DNA of 64,000 nt. Origin: Porphyra umbilicalis. Lineage: Eukaryota > Rhodophyta > Bangiophyceae > Bangiales > Bangiaceae. Below the pieces are notes generated by a model. That model saw only the letters and a list, made by a program, of their open reading frames with translations. It made no database searches and was not told the origin of the DNA. The position numbers and the translations under genes were made by a program. How positions within the stretch are numbered: the stretch's first letter is position 1; each line of letters begins with the position of its first letter. Below are positions 20,799-31,609 of this stretch, piece by piece. The stretch spans positions 1 to 64,000 of the forward strand of contig KV918996.1 in NCBI GenBank assembly GCA_002049455.2, read 5' to 3'.

Positions 20799-21700
20799 GT
20801 CGCGGCGGGGAGATCCGTCCCTGTCCCGCGAGTCCCGTTCCCGGCCGCCGTACTAGTGGTCCGGTTGGAACGGCGGCTCCCAGTGGCCGCCGGCTTGAGA
20901 AGACCGACCAGCCGGCGACGCCCAGCCACAGCGGCGAGGAGACACTCGACGGCCACCCGTATCCCACCCCAGACCGCCGTATCCGCCGTTTCCGTCGGGC
21001 GGTTGCTACCAACGGCCGCCGGCTTGATTGTCCTGGCTGGGAGCCGGCGGCACCGACTCGTCACGCGGCGGCAGCGACACCCGTCCCGCTCCCCCTCCCA
21101 AATGTCCGCCACCTTGGTTGGGATCAATCCTTGATCCCGGGTCCCAGCTGCCGCGCGCCGGCAGTGACGACCGTCCCGCCCCCCGGCCCAATTGCCGCCG
21201 CCCTGGTTCGGTGTAGCGTTGGGCGGCGGCACCCAGGCGCCGCCAGCTTCCTGCGGTCCTTGGCCTGCCGGCGGCGCACATCTACTAGAGACAGGAAGCG
21301 CGGGACCCCGCGTGGCGGGGCCGACGTTGAGCACGGTGGGCAGCCAGCGATATGGCAAGAGCACGTGCACCACGCGAGCACGGCGAGCCGCTCTTGATGA
21401 CGACGACGCTGGTCACGGCGACGCTCCGTGTCGCGCTCTTGGTCCGGCTTACGGGTCATGATCGGAAAGGGGGGGGGGAAGAAGGCCGTCTTTTGAAGGC
21501 CGGAGTTGGAGACGGGGACAAGCGGGGAGCGGTGACCAGAGCACACGGACGCGCCGCCGGAGCTCGCGGTACACCGGCGGCGTGTCGGTTGCAACAGGCG
21601 CGCGCGGGAGGCAAGAAGGAGAGAATCAGCACGAGTGGGGCAGGGGGAGGAGGGGCAGGAGCCGCCGGCGTCTTCCGCTCAGGCACGCCGGCGGCAAGCA

Positions 21701-22925
21701 CGTGATCGGTGTCGCGCAGGCGCTCGTTGGGCCAGAGGGCCGGAGGGCGGCGCGCCCCCGCAAGCTGCGCCAGTGCTCGACCGTGCCCGGGGGACCCCTC
21801 GTGCGCGCTGGACGAAGGGGCGGGGCAGGGCGCAGGCCCGCAGCGGGCCCGAAACACACGACTTGTCTTCGAGGGCGCCCGAGATGGACACGAACCCCGG
21901 GTGACGCCTCCCCAGCAGCAATGCGCGGTGACCCGCGCGCCCTCCACGCACCCCCGCCAAATCCACAGTGGTCACGGGGTGGCCCCAAATGACCGGTCGG
22001 GCGGGAGGGGGGCACACAGGACACAGGAAGCAACACAATCTGATCACGGGCCGGCTGACCCCTCGCCGCATCGGATCCGCCTCCCATCTGAGTTTTTCTA
22101 AACAATGCCGCGAGCCAATGACAAGGCTCCATACGACTACAAACTTTTCAATATTTCCCCATGTCAAGCAAACAAATCGTGAGACTGGTTGCGGGATCGG
22201 ACCAGTTTTCTGGCGTCGGACCAGCGATACTGCCCCAATGGATTTTTGCACCAGCCCGCTTCCAGGGACTGCCAACGCCTGGTCCAACGAACGGCGTCGG
22301 CCACCGTTGCTTCTGGAAGCACCCGAAAGGCGCTTCGGGACGGACCGCGCGGTCCACGACTCGGGCTTGTCGCGACAGCGCATCGCACCACGCACCCGTT
22401 GAGGGAACCTCGACCAACGCGAGCACCTCTGTTGTGTCCCGTGAGACTCGGGTTTCAGACAAGTGTGCCAAGCTTCTCCCGCCGTGCTGACTCTGGACGC
22501 GTGGTGCGACCACTTCGTCCGATGTTCACGATTCGTGTCTCTCTATTTCAGACGTGTGTGCCAAAAGTGTATGTTATTGACGTGATTTGGAAGGTTCCAC
22601 TAGGATCATAGACACTTTGTCTCACGATCTCTGCCGCACGGCAGCCTTTTCGTCCGGTGTGTCTTGGCATCGAGACTGCTTCACGATATGCACGAACTTC
22701 GACCACTTGGGGACGAACGTTGCTGGTCGCGCATCCCCCATCTTGCTTTCCCCATCTGGTGATCATGTTGCCCTCGTTTCCGGTAACTCCAGGAGGGCAG
22801 AGGGCCCTCTTGGATGAGAAAAATGGGGGGCCGCTCACTGCCCTCCACGTAAGCAAACGTGGCATATTCCGTTTGGGATTTCAGAACTTGGGGGAGACGT
22901 TGTTGGGTGTGCTCTAAAGGCCAGG
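21701..22925. other. no recognised gene
   Basis: Open frames up to about 240 codons on the minus strand are arginine/proline-rich and overlap in several phases. No domain, RNA gene or repeat seen. Confidence 0.4.
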
Positions 22926-23050
22926 GAACATCGTTGCGACCCTACTCGCTTGCTCGACGAGGACTCGTTGTCCCTTGTTATCTTCCTCATGCTCCATCTC
23001 ACACCATGCTGTTCTACATCACTTGAAGGCGCTCTCCGTGACGGTCCTGC
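22926..23050. repeat. dispersed repeat D1, copy 2
   Basis: Direct copy of 8,940-9,064. The flanks differ completely, so it is a short dispersed element or a fragment of one. Confidence 0.7.
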
Positions 23051-25281
23051 AGCATCCAAGAACAGTGTTTTTCACCAGCTTGTCAGGTTTCTCGTTGCCG
23101 AATCGAGAAAAAAGGGCCTCGTCGTGGACCCTGCAACGAGCCCCACTGCGCAGGATGGGCATGTGAGGCGTGCTCGACAAGGAAAAGTTGTAAGCATGCA
23201 CATGACGAGCCTTACAGCCTGTCAGAAGTCGAAACTGACCATTGCGGAAGCGCTGGCGGTCGGGACCGAAAGTGAAGCGCCGGCCCTTGGACTCGGCCGT
23301 ATCGTTTCATGTCACTCGCTGGACGCACAGATTACGAAGCGGGGGCTACGTTTTGATTGCGGGTTCTTTTTTTTGTCTCATGCAAGCCAGCCGGCTTGAT
23401 CCGCCCTCTCAGTTTGAGTGAACTGAATTTATCTGCTGGATCAGTGTTGCAACGGCTATTGCTGAGCTGGAAACCGGACGCAGCGCTTCATCAGTGTCGC
23501 GCGACCCATGCGCGCGCGCATTCAGGCGCTTCTTGCACTCACAGCCCCTTTTTCCGGAGTACCGTTGGAACTCCCATATCTGTCATCTGAGAGACTTTGG
23601 CTCCTGGAAGACCATTTCCGACGCTGCCACATCGTTTTGGGGACAGGTTTTAGGCCCGTTCCGTGACATGGGTCCGTGTTTGTGACGGTGTTTGTGGCAA
23701 GCGTTGTCGAACGCTGGTTGGCTGAATTCTGCCACGTGCTAAACTTGCCCATGCCGATCCCAGGCATGCCTGGCTTGCGCCACTCGGCGGGAGCCATGTG
23801 ACGAGGCAGGCTGAATGGCCTGCCTGGAGAATTAGAATCGATCACGGACGGAGTGACGCAAGAGTTTTCCGATGCATTGGCGAGGGAATGGTGTCGAGTG
23901 ATCTCACCGCACGTCGGCCGAGGCCGCAGCCGCTGCGCTGCAGTTGCGCGGGTCACACCTCCTCCCACCGCACGCAGCAGCTCACACAGTCGGCTTTTTC
24001 GTATTCGTACGCGGCCACACCGCTTCCCGCCACAGCCTGTACGTTCTTTACTTTTTTGCGCTGTGAGGGGACCGGTGACGGGGGCCATCCCGCGTCAGAC
24101 GCCAACCGGAGATGCAGCTGTGTGAGCTTACGCAGAGGGTGCCGCGGTGTGGGCACGCCCCTCTAGTCACTCTCTCCACCCGCGGTGGTGCGTGTCGCCA
24201 CACGGTGCGCGCCGCAGCGCCCGTGCCGATCAGCAATGTTGCTACACACGTGCGCCAGCGGGTGGACAGAAAGCCGCGGACGATTGAGATTGGAGTGCAG
24301 ATATTGAATTATCTTGTGTACTTACATTCATTGACATCACATACCCATATCCTGCCTGATGTCCCGGAATGCTCTAACCGGTGTGACGCCGGGTTTGTGG
24401 CGTAACAAACGGGCAACACATACCCGGATCCATGTCACGGAACGGGCCTTAGTGCATGAGATGTTCCTTTAGTTGGCCACCCAGAACGGACCCGTGCTAA
24501 TGCGATCGGCAACCGCCGGGGTCGTGTTTCGTCATTCTTGTCACGGGCATGCGCACCCTTCCCCGAACCATCGTGCTGGCCTCTACGGCCAGTCTTTTCT
24601 TACCTCTTCTGATAGAGGACGTCATTACGACCGCTTTGGGCGCGACCTGCGTGAACGCAACGCCCATGGCAGAGGGGTTGACAACTAGTTTCTTTTTTTT
24701 TGACAGACGACCCTTGTTATTGACCCAGGGGGACATGTCAAGCAGGCTACTGTGCGAGAGTCCGGTGGTGCGTGACAAGAATTTCCAGCTTGTCACGAGC
24801 CTGGCGTTAGTGAGCACTGCGCTGCCAGACGTGGACTGCCTGAGTAGATACGACACATCTCCCTCGTTGTGACCCGACGACAGCCAAGCCGTACGCGGTC
24901 CCCGCCGCTGGCCTGTTCCCGGCGGGGCGCATTGATGGTCTGTCGACTAGAACCCATCCCACCCGTCGAGGAACGCAAGCGAGAAACAAAGTGGATGCGA
25001 GCCCACGGCCACGGCTGACTGATGCCAAAAGGCAATAACACAAACAGTGATGTACATTCTTTTGGGAGTTGCGAACCACAAGACAAGAAATAAAAATAAG
25101 CAGCAACGAGCAAGGACTTCGGCAGCTGCGAGGGCCATATCAGAGGGCAGCAGTAGAAATAAATGATTGCAGAACAAAGAATTGCCGAGCCGCCACCCCA
25201 CCGCGGGAGTCGGACGGCTCAAGGGATTGGCGGCCGCCGCGCACGCCCGGATGAGGGCGGTAGCCGGCCCGTGGTCAGACC
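23051..25281. other. no recognised gene; 3' flank of the secreted-protein gene
   Basis: No coding region I can name on either strand. Frames at 23,522-24,088 (-) and 23,798-24,166 (+) overlap and resemble nothing. The last few hundred bases are the downstream flank of the minus-strand gene ending at 25,282; I see no clear minus-strand AATAAA there. Confidence 0.4.
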
Positions 25282-28200
25282 TCATGTCCTACCAGCGCCG
25301 GCGGCAGACCACCTTCTCGTCCCGCCAAACAGCCAGTGCATCGCCGACCGCACGACGGCGGACGCGTCGGGGGCAGTCTCTTCGGCCGGCACGTCGGCCG
25401 CAGCTGCGTCGTCGGCGGCAGCGTCGACGGCAGGGTCCTCCGCCGCCGGCGCGGCCACGTCCGCCCCCGACGCGGTGGCGTTGTCGCCCTCATCAGCCGC
25501 CACCGTGGCGGAATTGGCTTCTGCTGCCTCCGCGTCCGCCGCTGGCTCGTAACTGTCCTCCCCCTCGGCAGCTGGTTCGTCGGCGGCCGGCTCGTCGGCG
25601 GCCGGCGCGGGTGCCGGCGCGGGTGCTGGTGCGTCGGCCGCCTTGGCAAGCCTGCAGCGGCCGTCAACACACTTGTGGTAATCGGTACACTCGACGCCCG
25701 CGGCGGGCCAGCACTCGGCGCCAGGTGCGACCGACCGCTGGCAGCGCTCATTGACGCACTCGAACTTGTTGCCGTGCGGCCAGGCGCAAACGATGCCCGC
25801 GGACGGGTAGCACTTCTGCGCCGGCTGCACCTCCCGGGTGCAGCGGCCCCCGTTGCACTTGTACTCGACGCCGTGCGTCCATTCGCAGTTGACGCCCTTG
25901 GAGGTGTCACAGGTCGAGCCCGGCGCGACCATGCGCCGGCACACGTTGTCATGGCACTGAAAGTCGTTGCCCCACTCGTCCGCGCCGCACACGACGCCCG
26001 AGTTCGGGTAGCACTCCTGCGCCGGCCCAACGCGCCGCTCACACCGCCCGTTGGTGCACGTGTACTTCGTGTTCCACGGGGCCGCGCAGACGACGCCGGC
26101 GTCCGGGTTGCAGTTCTGGGCCGGCTGCACCTCCCGCTCGCACCGGCCCTCCGTGCACTTGTACTCCAGGCCGTAGTCCCACCGGCAGATGATGCCCGCG
26201 CTCGGGTTACAGTCCGCCGCAGGCGCCACTTGCCGTTGGCACACCCCGTTGTTGCAGTCATACGGGCTGCCCCACGCAGAGGCGCAAATGACGCCTGCGC
26301 TCGGGTAGCACTTCTCAGTCGGTTGCACCTCACGGCTGCACCGCCCGGACATGCAATCATACTTCATGCCGTACGATTCGGCGCACATGACGCCACCGTC
26401 GGGGTTGCACACGGCGCCTGGCGCCACCTTCCGCTCACACCGCCCGTCGGTGCACTTGAACGCGTTGCCGCCCTCGTCGTTACCGCACATCACGCCTACG
26501 GCCGGGTAGCACTTGGCGGCGGGTTCGACAAACCGCAGACACTTCTCGTTGACGCACGAAAAAGCGTTGCCGTCTTCGGCGCGGCACACGACGCCGGAGT
26601 CAGGATAGCAGCTCTGGGTCGGGCCAACCTCCCGCAGGCACCGGCCGCTCATGCAGAAGTACTCGTTGCCGTAGGCCCACTTGCAGACATCGCCAGCGCT
26701 GGGTTCACAAGAGCCGCCTGGAGAGATCAGCGTCTGGCACAGCCCGCTGTTGCACCGAAGCTCCGAGCGATCGGCCGACGCGCACATGACGCCCGCGTCG
26801 GGCGAGCACTTGTTGTTGGCGCCAACGAACCGCAGGCACTTCTCATTGACGCACGAAAAAACGATGCCGTCTTCGGCGCGGCACATGACACCAGAGTCGG
26901 GGTAGCAACCCTGGGTCGGGCCAACCTCCCGCCGGCAGAAGCCGCTCATACAGAAGTACTCGTTGCCATAAGCCCAGGAGCAGACATCGCCAGCGCTAGG
27001 GTTGCACGCGCCGCCCGGCGCCACGGGCGTCTGGCAGACACCATCGTTGCAGTCGAGCGACCGGCCGTCCGGCGCCGCACACATGATGCCCCAGCTGGGA
27101 TTGCACTTCTCGGTGGGGCCGACCCACCGCAGGCAGCGCTCGCCCGAGCACGAGAAGTCGCCGCTGCAAACAACGCCGATGCTCGGGTAGCACTTCGCAC
27201 CGCCGTCGACCTCGCGCTGGCACTTGCCCGACATGCAAAAGTACTCGTTGCCATACGCCCAGGTGCAGACATCGCCAGCGCTAGGGTTGCACGCGCCGCC
27301 CGGCGCCACGGGCGTCTGGCAGACACCATCGTTGCAGTCGAGCGACTGGCCATCAGGCCCCGCGCACATGATACCCCAGCTGGGATTGCACTTGTCGTTC
27401 GGCCCGACCCACCGCAGGCAGCGCTCGCCCGAGCATGAGAAGTCGCCGCTGCACACAACGCCGATGCCCGGGTAGCACTTCGCACCGCCGTCGACCTCAC
27501 GCTGGCACTTGCCAGACATGCACGAATACTCGTTGCCATACGCCCAGGTGCAGACATCGCCAGCCGCGGGGTCGCAGGAACCGCCTGGCGCCACGGGCGT
27601 TTGGCACACTCCGTCATTGCAGTCGAGCGACCGGCCATCGGGCGCCGCGCACACAATACCCCAGCTCGGGTTGCACTTGTCGTTGGGACCGACAGAACGA
27701 AGGCAGCGCTCGTTCGTGCATGAGAAATCGCCGTTGCAAACGACGCCGACCCCCGGGTAGCACTCGGCGCCACCATTGACCTCGCGCTGGCACTTGCCAG
27801 ACATGCACGAATACTCCTTACCGTGAGCCCAGGTGCAGACATCGCCAGCCGCGGGGTCGCAGGAACCGCCTGGCGCCACGGGCGTCTGGCAGACACCGTC
27901 ATTGCAGTCGAGCGACCGGCCATCGGGCGCCGCGCACACAATGCCCCAACCGGGATTGCACTTGTCGTTGGGCCCGACCGAACGAAGGCAGCGCTCGTTC
28001 GTGCACGAGAAATCGTCGCTGCACACAACGCCGATGCCCGGGTAGCACTCGGCGCCACCATTGACCTCGCGCTGGCACTTGCCAGACATGCACGAGTACT
28101 CGTTACCGTGAGCCCAGGTACAGACATCACCAGCGCCAGGGTCGCAGGAGCCACCGGGCGCCACGGGCGTTTGGCACACTCCGTCATTGCAGTCGAGCGA

Positions 28201-30282
28201 CCGGCCATCGGGCGCCGCGCACACAATGCCCCAGCTCGGGTTGCACTTGTCGTTCGGACCGACAGAACGAAGGCAGCGCTCGTTCGTGCATGAGAAATCG
28301 CCGTTGCAAACGACGCCGACCCCCGGGTAGCACTCGGCGCCACCATTGACCTCGCGCTGGCACTTGCCAGACATGCACGAGTACTCGTTACCGTGAGCCC
28401 AGGTACAGACATCACCAGCGCCAGGGTCGCAGGAGCCACCGGGCGCCACGGGCGTTTGGCACACTCCGTCATTGCAGTCGAGCGACCGGCCGTCGGGCGC
28501 CGCGCACACAATGCCCCAACCGGGATTGCACTTGTCGTTGGGCCCGACCGAACGAAGGCAGCGCTCGTTGACACATGAGAAATCGCCGCTGCACATGACG
28601 CCGACCCCGGGGTAGCACTCGGCACCACCATTGACCTCGCGCTGGCACTTGCCGGACACGCACGAGAACTGGTTGCCGTGGGCTGAAGAGCAAACGTCGC
28701 CAGCGTCGGGGTTGCACGAGCCGCCGGGTGCCACCGGGGTGGAGCACACCCCGTCATTGCAGTCGAGCGACGCACCGTCGGGGGCAGCACAGACAATGCC
28801 CCAGCTCGGGTTGCACTTGTCGTTGGGCCCGACCGAACGAAGGCAGCGCTCGTTGACACATGAGAAATCGCCGCTGCACATGACGCCGACCCCGGGGTAG
28901 CACTCGGCACCACCATTGACCTCGCGCTGGCACTTGCCGGACACGCACGAGAACTGGTTGCCGTGGGCTGAAGAGCAAACGTCGCCAGCGTCGGGGTTGC
29001 AGGAGCCGCCAGGCGCCACCGGGGTGGAGCACACCCCGTCATTGCAGTCGAGCGACGCACCGTCAGGGGCAGCACAGACAATGCCCCAGCTCGGGTTGCA
29101 CTTCTCGTTGGGCCCAACCGACTTCTGGCAGCGCTCATTGACGCACGAAAAGCCGCCGCTGCACATGACGCCGATGCCCGGGTAGCACTTGGCGCCACCA
29201 TCGACTTCGCGCTGGCACTTGCCAGACATGCACGTGTACTCATTGCCATACGCAGAGGCGCACACGGCACCAGCGTCGGGGTCGCACGCGCCGCCGGGCC
29301 CAACAGGGGACTGACACACGCCGCCATTGCACTCCAGCGCCGAGCCGTCGGCGGCGGCGCAGACGACGCCCGCGCCGGGATTGCACTTGTCGTTGGGGCC
29401 GACAAACCGCTGGCACTTGCCGCCCGCGCACTTGAACTCGACGCCCGACTCCCACGAGCACACAACGCCCGCGTCGGGGGAGCACTCGGCCGCTGGCGGC
29501 ACGTGCCGCTGGCAGCTGCCCGACTTGTCGCCCGAGCACGTGAAGCCGTCGGCGCAGGGCGAGGACGTGACCGAGCTCCCACACGCCCCGCCGCCACCGA
29601 CGGGCTGCAGCACGGAATAGCCGCCGCCCTTACCGTCGCACGACGTCTTGGCGAGCGCCGACTTCTCAAAAACGTCGAGCTGGTTGGCAAACGACACATA
29701 CCCGCACGAGATGGCCGTGACGATTGGCACCCCGTGCTCGACGCCCGGGAGTGGCGACGAGCCGCCGGTCGTGCGCGCCTGCAACACGTACTCGGAGCCG
29801 ACTTGGAGCGCCGGGTTCAACGCGCAATCGCCCGCCGCCGAGGGCGTCTTGATGACCACCCGCGTGCGACCGCACCCGCCATTGTACCCGGCGTGCACAT
29901 CCGCGTTGAAGTAGTCCGAGTAGGCGCCGCCGTCACCGACTTGCACCTTGCCCGTGACGGTGAGGCGGTAAAAGGGGCCACCGCCCATGGCCTCCCCCAC
30001 CGACCCAGGCGCCGCGCACGCGCACGACGGGCGGGCGGTGGTGGGGAGGAGGAGCTCCCCGGCGTCGGCCGCCGACCTCGCCGACGACGACGTGGTCAGG
30101 GCGGGCGGGGAGAACCAGGCGGCGCGGAACACCGATGCCCACGACGGGGCCGAAACGACCATCGCCGCCTGGGCGGGGGTGGGGCCAGACGCCACCACCA
30201 CAGTCGCCGCCGATGCGATGGCCTTGACGAGGGCGCCGAGCCGCCTCCGGGGCGGCCGCGACGCGCCACTGCGGGCGGTCAT
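25282..30282 (-). CDS. secreted protein: netrin/TIMP-like module plus 40 four-cysteine modules
   Basis: An uninterrupted 1,666-residue frame. Residues 1-40 are a signal peptide (basic RPPRRR, hydrophobic core, APAQA-type cleavage site TPAQA-A). Residues 87-215 resemble an NTR/TIMP fold: a C-x-C start (87-89), KVQVGD, the VVIKTP...C...L..GSEYVLQA block and ISCGYVSFANQLDVF. Residues 267-1552 are 40 modules of 29-34 residues with the pattern C-x7-C-x(5,9-10)-C-x4-C-x9. Modules 4-27 form eight 95-residue triplets that are almost identical at DNA level. Residues 1553-1666 are an Ala/Glu/Asp/Pro tail with no membrane anchor. In animals NTR modules inhibit metalloproteases or bind matrix proteins; here function is unknown, and an extracellular-matrix or cell-wall role is a guess. 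It is the best-preserved gene in the window and has no introns. Confidence 0.9.
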   Translation of the reverse strand: MTARSGASRPPRRRLGALVKAIASAATVVVASGPTPAQAAMVVSAPSWASVFRAAWFSPPALTTSSSARSAADAGELLLPTTARPSCACAAPGSVGEAMGGGPFYRLTVTGKVQVGDGGAYSDYFNADVHAGYNGGCGRTRVVIKTPSAAGDCALNPALQVGSEYVLQARTTGGSSPLPGVEHGVPIVTAISCGYVSFANQLDVFEKSALAKTSCDGKGGGYSVLQPVGGGGACGSSVTSSPCADGFTCSGDKSGSCQRHVPPAAECSPDAGVVCSWESGVEFKCAGGKCQRFVGPNDKCNPGAGVVCAAADGSALECNGGVCQSPVGPGGACDPDAGAVCASAYGNEYTCMSGKCQREVDGGAKCYPGIGVMCSGGFSCVNERCQKSVGPNEKCNPSWGIVCAAPDGASLDCNDGVCSTPVAPGGSCNPDAGDVCSSAHGNQFSCVSGKCQREVNGGAECYPGVGVMCSGDFSCVNERCLRSVGPNDKCNPSWGIVCAAPDGASLDCNDGVCSTPVAPGGSCNPDAGDVCSSAHGNQFSCVSGKCQREVNGGAECYPGVGVMCSGDFSCVNERCLRSVGPNDKCNPGWGIVCAAPDGRSLDCNDGVCQTPVAPGGSCDPGAGDVCTWAHGNEYSCMSGKCQREVNGGAECYPGVGVVCNGDFSCTNERCLRSVGPNDKCNPSWGIVCAAPDGRSLDCNDGVCQTPVAPGGSCDPGAGDVCTWAHGNEYSCMSGKCQREVNGGAECYPGIGVVCSDDFSCTNERCLRSVGPNDKCNPGWGIVCAAPDGRSLDCNDGVCQTPVAPGGSCDPAAGDVCTWAHGKEYSCMSGKCQREVNGGAECYPGVGVVCNGDFSCTNERCLRSVGPNDKCNPSWGIVCAAPDGRSLDCNDGVCQTPVAPGGSCDPAAGDVCTWAYGNEYSCMSGKCQREVDGGAKCYPGIGVVCSGDFSCSGERCLRWVGPNDKCNPSWGIMCAGPDGQSLDCNDGVCQTPVAPGGACNPSAGDVCTWAYGNEYFCMSGKCQREVDGGAKCYPSIGVVCSGDFSCSGERCLRWVGPTEKCNPSWGIMCAAPDGRSLDCNDGVCQTPVAPGGACNPSAGDVCSWAYGNEYFCMSGFCRREVGPTQGCYPDSGVMCRAEDGIVFSCVNEKCLRFVGANNKCSPDAGVMCASADRSELRCNSGLCQTLISPGGSCEPSAGDVCKWAYGNEYFCMSGRCLREVGPTQSCYPDSGVVCRAEDGNAFSCVNEKCLRFVEPAAKCYPAVGVMCGNDEGGNAFKCTDGRCERKVAPGAVCNPDGGVMCAESYGMKYDCMSGRCSREVQPTEKCYPSAGVICASAWGSPYDCNNGVCQRQVAPAADCNPSAGIICRWDYGLEYKCTEGRCEREVQPAQNCNPDAGVVCAAPWNTKYTCTNGRCERRVGPAQECYPNSGVVCGADEWGNDFQCHDNVCRRMVAPGSTCDTSKGVNCEWTHGVEYKCNGGRCTREVQPAQKCYPSAGIVCAWPHGNKFECVNERCQRSVAPGAECWPAAGVECTDYHKCVDGRCRLAKAADAPAPAPAPAPAADEPAADEPAAEGEDSYEPAADAEAAEANSATVAADEGDNATASGADVAAPAAEDPAVDAAADDAAAADVPAEETAPDASAVVRSAMHWLFGGTRRWSAAGAGRT
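26908..29187 (-). repeat. 285-bp higher-order repeat, eight units
   Basis: Within the secreted-protein gene, every third cysteine module matches, giving a 285-bp (95-codon) period. For example, the stretches at about 28,601 and 28,886 are identical for well over 100 bases. Outer units are more diverged than inner ones, as expected from unequal exchange. Confidence 0.85.
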
Positions 30283-31578
30283 GGTGCTCAGCGTCGGGGT
30301 GGCGTCAATGGGGGGTTGGGGGGGGGGGTTGGGGGAGAAGGGAGTGGGAGTTGCCGCCCGTGATGTGGGCGGCTATGGGGAAAAGGGGAAAGGGTGTCGA
30401 GCAGCGCCGTGGCACCGACGTGGCGCGGGACGGACGGGGTGGTCGCCGGTAGCTATCACCGCGTCGTCCTTGCCAAGACGCCACGGCGGTTGTCCGGGCG
30501 GTACAAAACCCGCCGCGGCCCGTGTGAAAGCCGCGGTGCCGTCGCAAGAGGCTGGCTCCCTGGGTGAGGAGCGTGGTCGGACCGGGAGATGTGCCGTCGT
30601 CCCCCCGCGCCGGTGGCCGCCCCCTAAAAGCACCCGCGCGGCGGGGCATGGGTGCCCCCCCGCGCGGCGGCGGGCAGACGGCCACGGGTCGGCTCTGCCC
30701 AGGGGAGCCGCACCGAGGTTCCCAGCCGCCGCCCCTCGGCCGTCTCCCCCCCCCCCCCCCGACCCCACCGCGCAGGCGGCCCCCGTGCCATGGCGGGCGG
30801 CCGCTGACGGAGGCGGCCGCCCGAGGCGGCCGGCCACGCTGCCCGCCGGGCGGCCATGGCACGCGCGCGGGGCTCGCGGCGCGCCCTGGCTCCCCCGTGC
30901 GCAGCCGCGGCTGTCAACGGGCAAGCCCACACGTGCGCGGGGGGGGGGGCGCCCACGCCTCGTGATGCGGGCGGCGCCCCCGCCGACGATGCCGGCGCCG
31001 CGGCCGCTGCGGGTGCCGGCGGGCGCCGACGGGCGCGGCGTTGCCCGCACGGACGTCCGTCAGGGAGCAGCACAGCGACCACCCTCGACTCTAACGGACC
31101 AGATATCGTCACCCCTCAGTCTCTCCCCCCCCCCCCCCCCCCCCCCCCCCCCTCTCAACGGATGTCATGCACGGCGGCGGCAGCGGTGCAAGCAGCCACT
31201 ATGCCTGCGCGCGTGAGCCACGCGCCCGCAGACGCTGGCTGCTTCCGCGGCGACGGAAATGAGCGCCTGCCGCCCGCCCCCCCCCCCCCGCAGACACCCC
31301 CACCCAATGCCCCCACCGCGGGTGCACTCACCACTCCCCAGGCCCGCGTGGCGCACCGGCGACAGCGGCGACGGCCGTCGCGGCCGCCCGCCCGGCCGCC
31401 CGCCGCCCCCCGCCGCTTGCGAGGCGGCGCTCACGGATCGCCGTTCGGGCGGTGACGGGGCGCGGCGGCGCCCCCGCCGCAGACGCCGTGGCGACCATGG
31501 CCGCCGCCACGTGCACCCGTGTCGCCGCAGCCGGTCAACCGGCCGGGCGCGGTTCCGCCGCGTCCCCGCCCGCCGCGG

Positions 31579-31609
<31 letters not shown>

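Larger units (their letters stand above)
14131..21700. mobile_element. PIF/Harbinger-type DNA transposon, two-gene, hairpin-rich
   Basis: A DDE transposase gene (+, ending 16,248) and a Myb/SANT-like gene (-, ending 17,683) face each other tail to tail, the two-protein organisation typical of PIF/Harbinger elements. Between and beyond them lie several tandem repeats, nearly all carrying the same hairpin (GCCGCCGG, short loop, CCGGCGGC). The last hairpin is at about 21,660-21,695. I did not identify terminal inverted repeats or the expected 3-bp target duplication, so both outer boundaries are approximate. A decayed relative begins near 63,600. Confidence 0.7.

Noticed and set aside
13560-22840. 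Candidate terminal inverted repeat of the Harbinger element (CCCCCATTTT near 13,585 versus the inverse near 22,820)
   Set aside because: Short, gapped, G/C-run-rich match without a convincing 3-bp target duplication; could be chance.
25336-27438. 700-codon open frame on + across the secreted-protein gene
   Set aside because: It is the antisense of the cysteine-module repeats; its length follows from the repeat period being a multiple of three and from scarce stops. The minus strand has the signal peptide, domains and a single 1,666-codon frame.
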